Shown piece by piece: positions 34,994-43,992 of a stretch of DNA of 64,000 bases. Origin of the DNA: Fodinibius sediminis (GTDB lineage Bacteria > Bacteroidota > Rhodothermia > Balneolales > Balneolaceae); the NCBI RefSeq assembly GCF_900182555.1, contig NZ_FXTH01000014.1, positions 36,785-100,784 of the forward strand, in the 5' to 3' direction. The notes under the pieces are model-generated. The model searched no databases. It was not told the origin of the DNA and saw only the letters and a list, made by a program, of their open reading frames with translations. Position 1 is the stretch's first letter. Each line of letters starts with the position of its first letter. A program made the translations under genes and the position numbers.

Positions 34994-37900
34994 TTACTTG
35001 AGTTCCTTAATGGTAATATTTCGGAATTCGACCCTGGAATCGTGATTTTGCAGGCCGATATGCCCAGACCGGCGCTTCAACCCGGGGTGTTCGTCCAGAC
35101 GATCCATATAGTTAACCAAATCGGTATTTATGATGATTTCCCCATCCAGCTTAATCTTCATTTTGGAACCGTCGGCTGTAATCTCCATGGTATGCCACTC
35201 GCCGGCTTCGGCATTCCCCTTTTGAGAAGGGGCCTGCACATCGTAGATGCTACCGGTAAACTGCCAGGGTTCGAGGTCAGCATACTGCTCGGCGGTGTCA
35301 TCCAACAGCTGGATTTCCATTCCTTCATAGGCCGGATTACCATCACGGGGTGCCCGCAGGAAGATACCGCTGTTTCCTCCTTCCGGGAGCCGGTATTCCA
35401 GCTTCAGTTTGAAATTGTCGTACATTTCGGTCGTTGACAGCCATCCCGTGCCGCCTTCGGTATAGAGCACCCCGTCATCCACATGCCACGGCCCCGTATC
35501 ATCACTGGAACGCTCCCATCCGGAGAGGTCCTCACCGTTAAAAAGCGGTTCCCAGCGTGGAATTTCACGGATGAAAATATTCTTAAAATAAAGCGGTGTA
35601 CTATGCGACTGCAGCTCAATCTGTCCCTTCGGGTAAATCGGCTGATCCCGGTTCCAGTAGTTTTCCAATACGACATTGTCTACCACCAGCTGATCGTTGA
35701 GGTGTACCGTCACCTTCTCACCAATCATCTTGATACGCATTTGATTCCATTCCCCGATGGCGTTGTCGGCCGGCACCAGGGGTTCGCTGGGATGATCCTG
35801 GTTGTTATACAATCCACCAGATCCCTGGGGCCATTCGGTGATATCCCAGATCTGAACCTGGGGCGTACCGCGGAGGTAGACGCCGCTGTCGCCACCCGGT
35901 TCAATTTTCCAGTCAACCATCATCTCAAAATCTTTGTATTTCTTCTCCGTCACCAGGCTGTGACCTTCTCCATCGAAGGAGAGCACGCCATCGCGCACGA
36001 ACCAGTGTCGTTGCATCTCAGCATTGGCTTCCTGCTGTTTTCTGGCCAACTCTTCCTCGCTCATTTCTGCCCGGCTTTCAGGATTGCCGACCAGTCCTTT
36101 CCAGCCCTCCAGGCTTTCGCCGTCAAAAAGCGCCTTGAATCCTTCGGGCGGCTGATTCATACCATCGCCATTGCCCGAACCCGAGCTGTAATCGGGATAA
36201 TAAACATCCAGATCCTGTATGCGAATGTTGCGAAATGCAACCTCATCACCATGCCCCAAAAATCCGATATGACCGGTTTCCCGGAGCAGGCCGGGATGCT
36301 CGCGCCCGTCTATTGTCTCGGGCGTTCCGACCTCTTCGATATTCGTATCGAGGATGGTATGCCCGTTCACTTTGACGGTTATCTGTGAACCGTCGGCAAT
36401 GACTTCCTGGGTATTCCATTCGCCGGGCGGATTCAGGTATCCACGTTCTGCCGGGGCTACCCCATAAACCGAACCATGAAATTGATAAGGCTCCAGCTCA
36501 GCATATTTTTCTGCTGTATTGTCGATAACCTGCAGTTCCATGGCATCATAGGCCGGATTGCCCTCCAGCGGGGAACGGATGCCAAGGCCATTGTTGGCAC
36601 CGGGGGTCAATTTAAACTGGAACCTGAGGATAAAATTGCTGTACTCCTGCTCAGTGAAAAGATTTCCGGCCGCCCCATCCTTGCTGATAATCTGTCCATC
36701 CCGAACCAGGTACGAATCCTTGTCGCCGACCCATCCGCTCAAATCCTCACCGTTGAAGAGGGAGGTGAAATTCTGCTCTTGGCCGCTTCCGGATTCCAGC
36801 TGCTGCATATACTGTTCAATCTTGTCCCGGTTATCGGGATTGGTCGTTGCCTCAACCAGTGAGAGCTGCTGTTCGGCATCTCCTCCGGATGCTGACAATA
36901 TACCTGCCGCCGATCGCAGTGCCGCTTCTTTGACCGCTTCATCATCGTCATTAAAATGCCCGGCAACGGCTTTCAGTGCTTCCGCGGATTCCAGTCCGGC
37001 ATATCCATTGATCACCGTCACCCTTTCGCCCGTCGATGAAGTTTCCCGGAGGATTTCATCGAGTAATTGTACTTTATCCGCCGCACTGTATTTGGACTGT
37101 TGGACCAGACGGATGTAGCCTTCCAACAGTTCACTCCGTCCGGATTCCGGAGCCACGGCAAACGCTTCTTTCAATGGCGCTATCGCCGTCGCTTCAGGCC
37201 AATCTGCCAATGCAGACCAGGCTGCCTGCTGCACGGCCTCCCCCGAACTGCCGGAGGCGTTAATGACAGCGTTCAACGCCTGTTCGCCGCCTATTTCCGG
37301 AAGCAGGGCCAACAGATGCGGTTTCTGACGGTCAGGAGCTTCTTCAAGGGCTTCCAAAACGGCCTCAGATCGACTTTCTGATTCCTCAACCCCTTCCGAT
37401 ACAGCCACAACAGCTTCCTGGACGGCGCTGCGTTCTTCTTCATTCCGGACCCCTGCCAGCAAACCCACTACACGGGGCAGATCAGCCGGTTCGGCTATTC
37501 CCTGCATTGACTGATAAATAGCCATTCGCACCGGTCCGTCCGCAGAATCAAGCTCATCCAGAACCACATCCAGCTGCTGGCTGGCCCTTCGCTGGGCCAA
37601 CAGTTCAATCAGGGCAATCTGCACATTGCCTTCCGAAGACGGCAGTCGATCGGCGGCTTCAGCAACCACTGGCTGTGTAGGCAGCTGGAGCAATGCCGAC
37701 TGCAGGGCAGTAATTTCCTGCTGCTGCTCTGCCTGTATCAGGGCCTCAAAAAGAACCGAGAGGGCCTGCTCCTGCTCCGTTAATGCAAGGGCCTGAGCCG
37801 CAGCTATGCGAACCGACAGGTCATCGCTGTCCAGGAAAGGACTCAGCACAGCAAGGGATCCCCGCCCGCTACGACCCAGCATGGCAAGGATATCTGACTG

Positions 37901-38953
37901 TACAGCTGGTGATAGTCCGCTCATGTCTCCCTCCCAGCGCTGAGGCGTTTCCCAGTCATCATGCTGCTCAAACAGGGTCAGCGCGGTTGCCCGCACGCGA
38001 TCATCCGGCCCTTCGGCAGCTTCGATAAGTTCATCCCGCGCTTTTGCTCCCTCGTTTTCGACCAGCATGGTCAGGGCGGAGCTCTGGCCATCCGAAGAGA
38101 AGTCACCGGAGAGTATATCGCGACTGATCTCCGAGCTCAGCTCAACATGCCCTTCCTCGGCCAGTCGACCGGCGTAAAGCAGAAAATACCGTTCCGCCTC
38201 TATTTCCTGGTATCCATTTTCGGTATCCAGGGATGACCGCAGGGCTTCTGCAGCTTCAGGATTTCCACTTTGAGCCAATGCATAGAGCGTCACTTTCCGG
38301 CTCTGCGCATCATCCGGCGTGATATAGGGGAGCAAGGCATCCCCAACAGCGGAGACTTCCAGATCTCCAAGCGTTTTGATAACCGCTTTCCGCTGCTTGT
38401 CGGTCTGCGTTTGGCTCAGTCCATCAAGCAGCGCCTGGCGGGCGCTGGCGGAATTAACAGCGCGAAGGGCATGTACCGCTGACTCATTAAGCCGATCGCT
38501 CCCGATAAAGGACTGCAATACGGGAACCGACGTATCACTTCCGACCAGTTCCAGCTGTTCCATCAGGAACACTTTGACCAGCTTGTGCCGACCGGATTCC
38601 AACTCCTGGAGCAATACTGCTTCGAGCATGGCACGTTCGGTGTCGGCACCCGGTCGCGAAACGTACTTTGCCAGGCCATTAAGGGCAAAACGAGCGGCCG
38701 TATCATTGCCATTGCCCGGGGCAACCAGCATATCGGTAATCGAACGAACTCCTGAGGGGCCAAGATCCACCAGCTCCCCGAAAATCCACTGGTTTTCAGT
38801 CTGGTCCTGGGCCGGAAGATCGGCAATGAGACTACTTACTTCTTCAAATGATGATGATTCTGATTGTTTCTGCTGCATAACCTCCTGAGACGGGGCACAG
38901 GAAACCATCAATGCAGCAAGGAAAACATAAACTGTAAATCGTGAGTAACGCAT
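34994..38953 (-). CDS. HEAT-repeat lipoprotein with three DUF1080 domains
   Basis: 1319 residues. Lipoprotein signal (L-M-V-S-C). Residues about 60-700 are alpha-helical HEAT-type repeats of 30-35 residues (for example V-R-I-A-A-A-Q-A-L-A and E-A-V-K-E-A-A-L-R-S-A-A). Three DUF1080 domains follow at about 728-918, 934-1127 and 1133-1319, each opening with the family start L-F-(N/D)-G-E-(D/S)-L-x-G-W. Domains 1 and 3 share a long insert (G-N-P-A-Y-x-x-M-E, Y-A-x-L-E-P) and look like a duplication; domain 2 is the shorter type (S-G-V-Y-L-R-G-T-P-Q-V-Q). The likely role is an envelope-anchored multi-domain hydrolase or binding platform for oxidised glycans. The preceding gene is the Gfo/Idh/MocA oxidoreductase, 48 bases away. 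Confidence 0.88.
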   Translation of the reverse strand: MRYSRFTVYVFLAALMVSCAPSQEVMQQKQSESSSFEEVSSLIADLPAQDQTENQWIFGELVDLGPSGVRSITDMLVAPGNGNDTAARFALNGLAKYVSRPGADTERAMLEAVLLQELESGRHKLVKVFLMEQLELVGSDTSVPVLQSFIGSDRLNESAVHALRAVNSASARQALLDGLSQTQTDKQRKAVIKTLGDLEVSAVGDALLPYITPDDAQSRKVTLYALAQSGNPEAAEALRSSLDTENGYQEIEAERYFLLYAGRLAEEGHVELSSEISRDILSGDFSSDGQSSALTMLVENEGAKARDELIEAAEGPDDRVRATALTLFEQHDDWETPQRWEGDMSGLSPAVQSDILAMLGRSGRGSLAVLSPFLDSDDLSVRIAAAQALALTEQEQALSVLFEALIQAEQQQEITALQSALLQLPTQPVVAEAADRLPSSEGNVQIALIELLAQRRASQQLDVVLDELDSADGPVRMAIYQSMQGIAEPADLPRVVGLLAGVRNEEERSAVQEAVVAVSEGVEESESRSEAVLEALEEAPDRQKPHLLALLPEIGGEQALNAVINASGSSGEAVQQAAWSALADWPEATAIAPLKEAFAVAPESGRSELLEGYIRLVQQSKYSAADKVQLLDEILRETSSTGERVTVINGYAGLESAEALKAVAGHFNDDDEAVKEAALRSAAGILSASGGDAEQQLSLVEATTNPDNRDKIEQYMQQLESGSGQEQNFTSLFNGEDLSGWVGDKDSYLVRDGQIISKDGAAGNLFTEQEYSNFILRFQFKLTPGANNGLGIRSPLEGNPAYDAMELQVIDNTAEKYAELEPYQFHGSVYGVAPAERGYLNPPGEWNTQEVIADGSQITVKVNGHTILDTNIEEVGTPETIDGREHPGLLRETGHIGFLGHGDEVAFRNIRIQDLDVYYPDYSSGSGNGDGMNQPPEGFKALFDGESLEGWKGLVGNPESRAEMSEEELARKQQEANAEMQRHWFVRDGVLSFDGEGHSLVTEKKYKDFEMMVDWKIEPGGDSGVYLRGTPQVQIWDITEWPQGSGGLYNNQDHPSEPLVPADNAIGEWNQMRIKMIGEKVTVHLNDQLVVDNVVLENYWNRDQPIYPKGQIELQSHSTPLYFKNIFIREIPRWEPLFNGEDLSGWERSSDDTGPWHVDDGVLYTEGGTGWLSTTEMYDNFKLKLEYRLPEGGNSGIFLRAPRDGNPAYEGMEIQLLDDTAEQYADLEPWQFTGSIYDVQAPSQKGNAEAGEWHTMEITADGSKMKIKLDGEIIINTDLVNYMDRLDEHPGLKRRSGHIGLQNHDSRVEFRNITIKELK

Positions 38954-39001
38954 AAAACTATTCTTTGGTTTATTAAATAAAATAAGCGACTGGTTGTTAT
39001 C

Positions 39002-40255
39002 TCAGATATGCCAGGGGGCCCGCATCGGCTGGTTAATCAGGCGATTGGCCGCCTCATCCCCAACAAAACGCTGTGTCTCCGGATCAAACTCCAGTTTGCG
39101 GCCCAGGCGCAGGGCAATTTTACCAAGATTTACCAGCGTACAAGAGCGATGACCATTCGCTTCATTTAACGCAAAGGTCTCCCGGTTCCTAACAGCCTCA
39201 CTGAAGTCTGTCACCTGCGGATCCGGGTTGGGAAGGCTGTCTGCAATTTTCCGAATATTGGGAATATCGGACTGAAAGCCCCGGAATAGCTTACCTTCGG
39301 GTCCCTCAATAAAAGCCGCATCCGTATCCTTGTTTTCTCCATCCAGGATAATCTGGCATCCGTCCGCATAATTCAACTCAATACGTCGCCAGGAACTCAC
39401 GGCATCCGGATGCTGCTGCGGAGCATCGGCTTCCACACTCACCGGGCTGGTGTGATCTTTTCCGAGGATATACTGTACAGGATCAAGATAATGCTGGCCC
39501 ATGTCGCCCAGGCCTCCACCATCGTAATCCCAGTACCCCCTGAAGGTTACATGCGTACGATGTTCATTGTATGGTTTTTCAGGAGCGGGACCCAGCCACA
39601 TATCATAATTGAACGGTTCAGGCACCCACTCGGGGACAAGGTTTGTCAAGCCGCTCCAGTTAAATTTCCAGTTGAAACCGGTGGTTTCACTGATAGTGAC
39701 CTTGAGCGGCCATCCAAATACATCATTCTCAACCAATTTTTTAATTGGCTGGACAGGCGTCCCCATGCCATAAAAAATATCGCGGAACCGGAACCAGGTA
39801 TTAAGCCGGAAGATGCTTCCGTTACGCTGCACTGCCTCTACTACTTTCTCTCCCTCGCCAATCGTCCGGGTCATCGGTTTTTCACACCAGATATCCTTGC
39901 CGGCCTCGGCCGCATCCGCAGCCATGATGCCGTGCCAGTGCGGCGGAGTCGCAATATGAACGATGTCTATGCTTTCGTCTGCAAGAACCTCGCGGTAATC
40001 GGAATACCCCTTAACATTTGAATCTGTAATATTCAGGGCCTCCTGCAGATGCCGCTCATCCACATCGCATACCCCGACCAATCGTGCGCCCGGGTAGTTC
40101 AAGTGGCCCTTGCCCATCATTCCTACCCCGATAACAGCTTTGGTCAACTGATCACTCGGCGCCGTATACCCCGTGCCACCCAAAACATGCCGCGGCACAA
40201 TACTGAAAGCCCCAAGTGTACCCAACGCACCTTTTAAAAATTTTTTTCTATCCAT
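39002..40255 (-). CDS. secreted Gfo/Idh/MocA-family oxidoreductase
   Basis: 417 residues. The leader D-R-K-K-F-L-K-G is Tat-like with R-K in place of R-R, followed by a hydrophobic stretch. The Rossmann motif G-V-G-M-M-G-K-G-H (about 43-51) binds NAD(P), and the family's E-K-P-M sits near 118-121. The C-terminal half is the beta-sheet substrate domain with W-x-Y-D-G-G-G-L-G-D-M-G-Q-H. Exported members keep the cofactor tightly bound, as in glucose-fructose oxidoreductase; others oxidise C3 of glycosides. Its position next to four DUF1080 domains suggests that it makes the 3-keto sugars they cleave (inference). Confidence 0.9.
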   Translation of the reverse strand: MDRKKFLKGALGTLGAFSIVPRHVLGGTGYTAPSDQLTKAVIGVGMMGKGHLNYPGARLVGVCDVDERHLQEALNITDSNVKGYSDYREVLADESIDIVHIATPPHWHGIMAADAAEAGKDIWCEKPMTRTIGEGEKVVEAVQRNGSIFRLNTWFRFRDIFYGMGTPVQPIKKLVENDVFGWPLKVTISETTGFNWKFNWSGLTNLVPEWVPEPFNYDMWLGPAPEKPYNEHRTHVTFRGYWDYDGGGLGDMGQHYLDPVQYILGKDHTSPVSVEADAPQQHPDAVSSWRRIELNYADGCQIILDGENKDTDAAFIEGPEGKLFRGFQSDIPNIRKIADSLPNPDPQVTDFSEAVRNRETFALNEANGHRSCTLVNLGKIALRLGRKLEFDPETQRFVGDEAANRLINQPMRAPWHI

Positions 40256-40591
40256 GATACTCGCCTTTTTGTTATTTGATATCTTTAAAAAATTAGTTGT
40301 GAAATAAAAACCCTAAGTGTGTGAGACAAATATACATATATAATGTTTTTGTCCCGATAATTAAAGATAAAAATCACTTGTTTATAACAGTTTTTCAGGG
40401 AGTCGGCACCTGATCTTCAAGCATACCTCATGCCGCAGCAGATTGGGGTCTGCAACAATGGGCGTCACTGAGCACGAGCATACCCCTTGCTTACAGAACC
40501 CAGGAATATCCGACCAGCCTGCATTCCCATCCCCTTGACCGTACTACTCAAAATGCAACCGAATTCTTACCCAATTATAAAAAAGCATAAC
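40256..40591 (-). promoter_or_regulatory. intergenic region with candidate Bacteroidota-type promoter
   Basis: About 336 bases separate the last sulfatase gene from the oxidoreductase gene. On the minus strand TATATTTG (40334-40327) matches the TAnnTTTG -7 element used by Bacteroidota sigma factors and lies about 70 bases before the oxidoreductase start. No clear -33 element is seen. If real, the oxidoreductase/DUF1080 genes form a separate transcript. The part from 40390 to 40590 holds nothing I recognise. Confidence 0.4.
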
Positions 40592-42184
40592 CTATTTTGA
40601 CACTTCCTCCATCCATCGCTCATATTTTTCCACCAAATCTCCCAGTACCTCCGGACGTTCCTTACTGAGATCATTGGTTTCCGTGGGATCTTCTCGCATG
40701 TTATACAGCTCCCAATCCCCCTTGTCTTCGTTCTCCGCTCTCCATGAAACAATCTTCCAGTTGTCAGCCCGCAAAGCCTTTCCTCTTCGCAGCTGTTGAA
40801 ACAGCGGCTCGCCCCGTTCCAGTTCATTTCCTTTCAGCAAGGGCGTTATGCTTACGCCCTGTACCGGGACCAGGGGCTCATTGTTGTAAACCTTCGGATC
40901 CGCACCTGCTTCTTCATAGCTTTCTGGAATTTTGATCCCGGCCAATTCAGCGAAGGTGGGTAAAAAATCGATAACGTGAACCGGTGTCCGGACGACCCTG
41001 CCCCCATCCTCAATCCCGGCCGGCCAATAGGCAATCAAGGGGGTTCTGATGCCTCCTTCGTGGCTGTAGACTTTGGATTTTCTGAGCGGAGTATTTGCCA
41101 CGTTTGCCCAGTCAGGTCCAAGCGAAGTCCACCGGCTGATGCTTCCAATGGGCCCCGAATCTTTCATGGTTACCACCTGGTGGGCACCGCCGTTGTCAGA
41201 AGCAAATAAAATGAGGGTATTCTCTTCTTCCCCCATGGCTTTTATTTTGTCGAGCACCCGGCCAATTTCCCGATCCAGCCTGTCTATCATAGCGGCATAG
41301 ACGGCCATTGTGCTGTCTTCAACCAATTTTTCTGTTTCCGAAAGTGACCTCCAATCTCGGTGGGTTGCTTCCGAGAGCTCATACCTATCTCCCAGCAGCC
41401 CGGTTTTCTTTTGTTTTTCGAACCTGGCTCTCCTAGTGGCGGCATATCCCTCCATATAGGTTCCCAGGTATTTCTCAATATCTTCCGGCCATGCCTGCAG
41501 CGGATCATGGGGAGCCTGGTGTGCCAGGTAAAGGAAAAAAGGCTTTTCTTCCTTTCGGTATTCCTCCAGCCACTGCACCACCCGGTCTGTGATTGCCGTT
41601 GTAACATAGAAGTCCGAATCTTCCGGGGTAAAAGGCGCACAGAGCTCCCCCTCAATAATCCACTTTCGGGGATACATCGACTCCTTGCGGGCAGGTTTCT
41701 CCTCCCCCGGACGCCGATCCCCGGGGTTAAAATAGTTGGAACATCCATCCCTCAACCCATAGTAGCGGTCAAAGCCCATATCAAGCGGGCTCTGTGTTCC
41801 ATGATGCTTGCCGGCCCACAGCGTCCTATAGCCCGCCTTTTTTAGCATATCTCCGACAGTGAAAGCCCCCGTTATATTTTCGGGCCCCTCCATCATGTCA
41901 ACCTGCTGGGGATAGGCGCCGGTGAGGAATGCAGCACGTGTGGGATAACACACAGCATGGTTGTATGCCTGGCTAAACCGAATTCCATGTTCTGCAAGCC
42001 GGTCAAGATTCGGAGTGTCGATTTCCGAGCCATAGGCTCCTATATCAGAGTATCCCAGGTCATCCGCCAGGATAAAAACGATATTGGGTTGAGCGGAAGA
42101 GGATTCCGTCCCGTCTTCCCCTGCCACACATCCCATCACAAAAATGAGCCCCCAAAAAAAGCACCATCGCTTATTTATTCTCAC
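40592..42184 (-). CDS. sulfatase 1, Cys-type, lipoprotein
   Basis: 530 residues from a GTG start. Lipobox F-V-M-G-C (Cys19) followed by an acidic/Ser stretch. The alkaline-phosphatase-superfamily metal site begins at I-L-A-D-D-L-G-Y (40-42), and the formylglycine motif is C-Y-P-T-R with Cys79. Other active-site residues appear in A-G-K-H-H-G, H-Q-A-P-H-D and F-A-S-D-N-G-G-A-H. It removes sulfate esters from carbohydrate after Cys79 is converted to formylglycine. The C-terminal subdomain with W-E-L-Y-N-M-R-E-D-P-T-E is typical. The C-Y-P-T-R loop falls in the A-type arylsulfatase groups; subfamily cannot be fixed by eye. Confidence 0.93.
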   Translation of the reverse strand: MRINKRWCFFWGLIFVMGCVAGEDGTESSSAQPNIVFILADDLGYSDIGAYGSEIDTPNLDRLAEHGIRFSQAYNHAVCYPTRAAFLTGAYPQQVDMMEGPENITGAFTVGDMLKKAGYRTLWAGKHHGTQSPLDMGFDRYYGLRDGCSNYFNPGDRRPGEEKPARKESMYPRKWIIEGELCAPFTPEDSDFYVTTAITDRVVQWLEEYRKEEKPFFLYLAHQAPHDPLQAWPEDIEKYLGTYMEGYAATRRARFEKQKKTGLLGDRYELSEATHRDWRSLSETEKLVEDSTMAVYAAMIDRLDREIGRVLDKIKAMGEEENTLILFASDNGGAHQVVTMKDSGPIGSISRWTSLGPDWANVANTPLRKSKVYSHEGGIRTPLIAYWPAGIEDGGRVVRTPVHVIDFLPTFAELAGIKIPESYEEAGADPKVYNNEPLVPVQGVSITPLLKGNELERGEPLFQQLRRGKALRADNWKIVSWRAENEDKGDWELYNMREDPTETNDLSKERPEVLGDLVEKYERWMEEVSK

Positions 42185-42234
42185 TGTGCTAACCTCCTGT
42201 ATTTTTCAGTGCAATTCAAAAACTGCACCCGGTA

Positions 42235-43875
42235 CTAATAGGTGCTGCGGTCCGTATCATCATACTGCTCCTGCAGCTCAGCCAGACGAGCCTTCAACTG
42301 CTCAGTCAACTCCTCATAGCCCTCCTTTCCGTACAGGTCATTCATCTCCATCGGATCTTCCTTCAGGTCGTAAAGCTCCCAATCATCAATATCATTATAA
42401 AAATGGATTAGCTTATATCGATCAGTGCGGATGCCATAGTGCCGTTTGACCATATGCTCATTGGGAAACTCGTAGTAGTGATAATAAAGCGCGTCCCGCC
42501 AGTCGGTATCCGCATCCTGAACCAGGGGCACCATCGATCTGCCCTGCATATCTTCCGGCACCTTCACTCCTGCCAGGTCCAGCAGCGTGGGCGCATAATC
42601 GATATTCTGCACCAGTTCATCCACTTCTCTGCGGGTATCCATGCCCTCGGGAAACTTCATCAGCAATGGGGTACGCATGGACTGTTCGTACATAAAGCGC
42701 TTGTCAAACCAGCCGTGCTCACCCATATAGAAGCCCTGGTCGGAAGTATAGACCACCAGGGTATTCTCATAGAGCCCGTTCTCTTTCAGGTAGTCCAGTA
42801 CCCGTCCTACATTCTTGTCAACTGACTGTACCGTTTTCAGGTAGTCGCGCATGTAGCGCTGGTATTTCCAACGGGCCAGCTCGATATCCGACATCTGTTC
42901 CCGTCTGTCCATAAAATCTTCGATAATAGGATCGTAATAGGCATCCCAGACGGCTTTCTGCTCCTCATTGAGCCGGCTGTAGCGGCCATTGGCGTAGGCC
43001 TTGCGGTACTTGGTCTGCAGCTCTCCATCCTCGTCAAGCATCTTCAGATCATAGACCAGATCCATGTCCTCAGCAATGCTCATCTTCTGCTCTGAAGCTG
43101 CGCGGCGCCCCTCGTAGTCGTCAAAGAAGGTCGCAGGCATACCCGCCAGCTTATTCGGATCCGCCGGTGCCTGGTCTTCCCCCCCCTCCATGGCCGGAAG
43201 TGTGAACGGCTCCGGCCCGTCGGGGCTCAGCAGCGAAGTGTCCGGCATCCAGATCCGGTGAACCGCCTTGTGGTGTATCTGCAGGGCAAACGGGCGATTC
43301 GAATCGCGGTTCTCCAGCCACTCCAGGCTCCGGTCCGTAATCACGTCTGTGACATACCCATCAGTCTGACTGGTGTCGCCGTTGGTGATGAATTCGGTAT
43401 TGTAGTAGTCGCCCTGACCGATCAGCCGGTCCCAGTGATCGTAGCCGGTGGGGGTGCTGCGCAGGTGCCATTTGCCTATCAGCGCCGTCTGATAGCCGGT
43501 TTCCCGGAGATATTTAGGAAAGGTAGGCTGAGAACCATCGAAGGTTGTACGGTTGTCGATCTGTCCGTTTTTATGAGAATGCTTGCCGGTCAGCAAGGTG
43601 GCCCTGCTGGGCGCGCAGATGGAGTTGCCTACAAAACTGTTGACAAATTTCACGCCCTCTTCAGCAATGCGATCAATGTTCGGTGTCTCGATAAACCGGT
43701 CGTCGTAGGCACTGAGCGTCTGATAGGAGTGGTCGTCGGTCATGATAAATACAATGTTCGGCCGCTCAGCTTCAGGCTTCTCCTCCTCGTTTCCAGGCGT
43801 GCCGCAGGAAATCTGAAAGATCAGCAGCATGAACAGCGGCCCGGCCCAGAAATGTTTTTTCTTCATTACAAGCAT
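42235..43875 (-). CDS. sulfatase 2, Cys-type, lipoprotein
   Basis: 546 residues; two ATG starts three codons apart (43875, 43866) are possible. Lipobox Q-I-S-C (Cys24), with an acidic run N-E-E-E right after that resembles Bacteroidota surface-export signals. Formylglycine motif C-A-P-S-R with Cys87; metal residues in I-M-T-D-D-H and the late Y-T-S-D-Q-G-F. Substrate-site residues are in L-I-G-K-W-H-L. The overall pattern resembles heparan/N-acetylglucosamine-6-O-sulfatase-type family S1 enzymes, but the substrate is uncertain. It lies 50 bases before sulfatase 1 and 117 bases after sulfatase 3. Confidence 0.93.
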   Translation of the reverse strand: MLVMKKKHFWAGPLFMLLIFQISCGTPGNEEEKPEAERPNIVFIMTDDHSYQTLSAYDDRFIETPNIDRIAEEGVKFVNSFVGNSICAPSRATLLTGKHSHKNGQIDNRTTFDGSQPTFPKYLRETGYQTALIGKWHLRSTPTGYDHWDRLIGQGDYYNTEFITNGDTSQTDGYVTDVITDRSLEWLENRDSNRPFALQIHHKAVHRIWMPDTSLLSPDGPEPFTLPAMEGGEDQAPADPNKLAGMPATFFDDYEGRRAASEQKMSIAEDMDLVYDLKMLDEDGELQTKYRKAYANGRYSRLNEEQKAVWDAYYDPIIEDFMDRREQMSDIELARWKYQRYMRDYLKTVQSVDKNVGRVLDYLKENGLYENTLVVYTSDQGFYMGEHGWFDKRFMYEQSMRTPLLMKFPEGMDTRREVDELVQNIDYAPTLLDLAGVKVPEDMQGRSMVPLVQDADTDWRDALYYHYYEFPNEHMVKRHYGIRTDRYKLIHFYNDIDDWELYDLKEDPMEMNDLYGKEGYEELTEQLKARLAELQEQYDDTDRSTY

Positions 43876-43992
43876 ATTGTTTAATTAAGCTATTGGTTGT
43901 TAATGATGGCTACCGGACCTGTCGCCCCTTGCCGGCACTCAGAAAATCAAGGTATTAAAAAGCGAAATCCTTTTAAAAAAGACGATTTATAA

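Noticed and set aside
37783..38888. Several plus-strand frames opposite the HEAT repeats
   Set aside because: They arise from the repetitive, GC-rich codons of the minus-strand gene.
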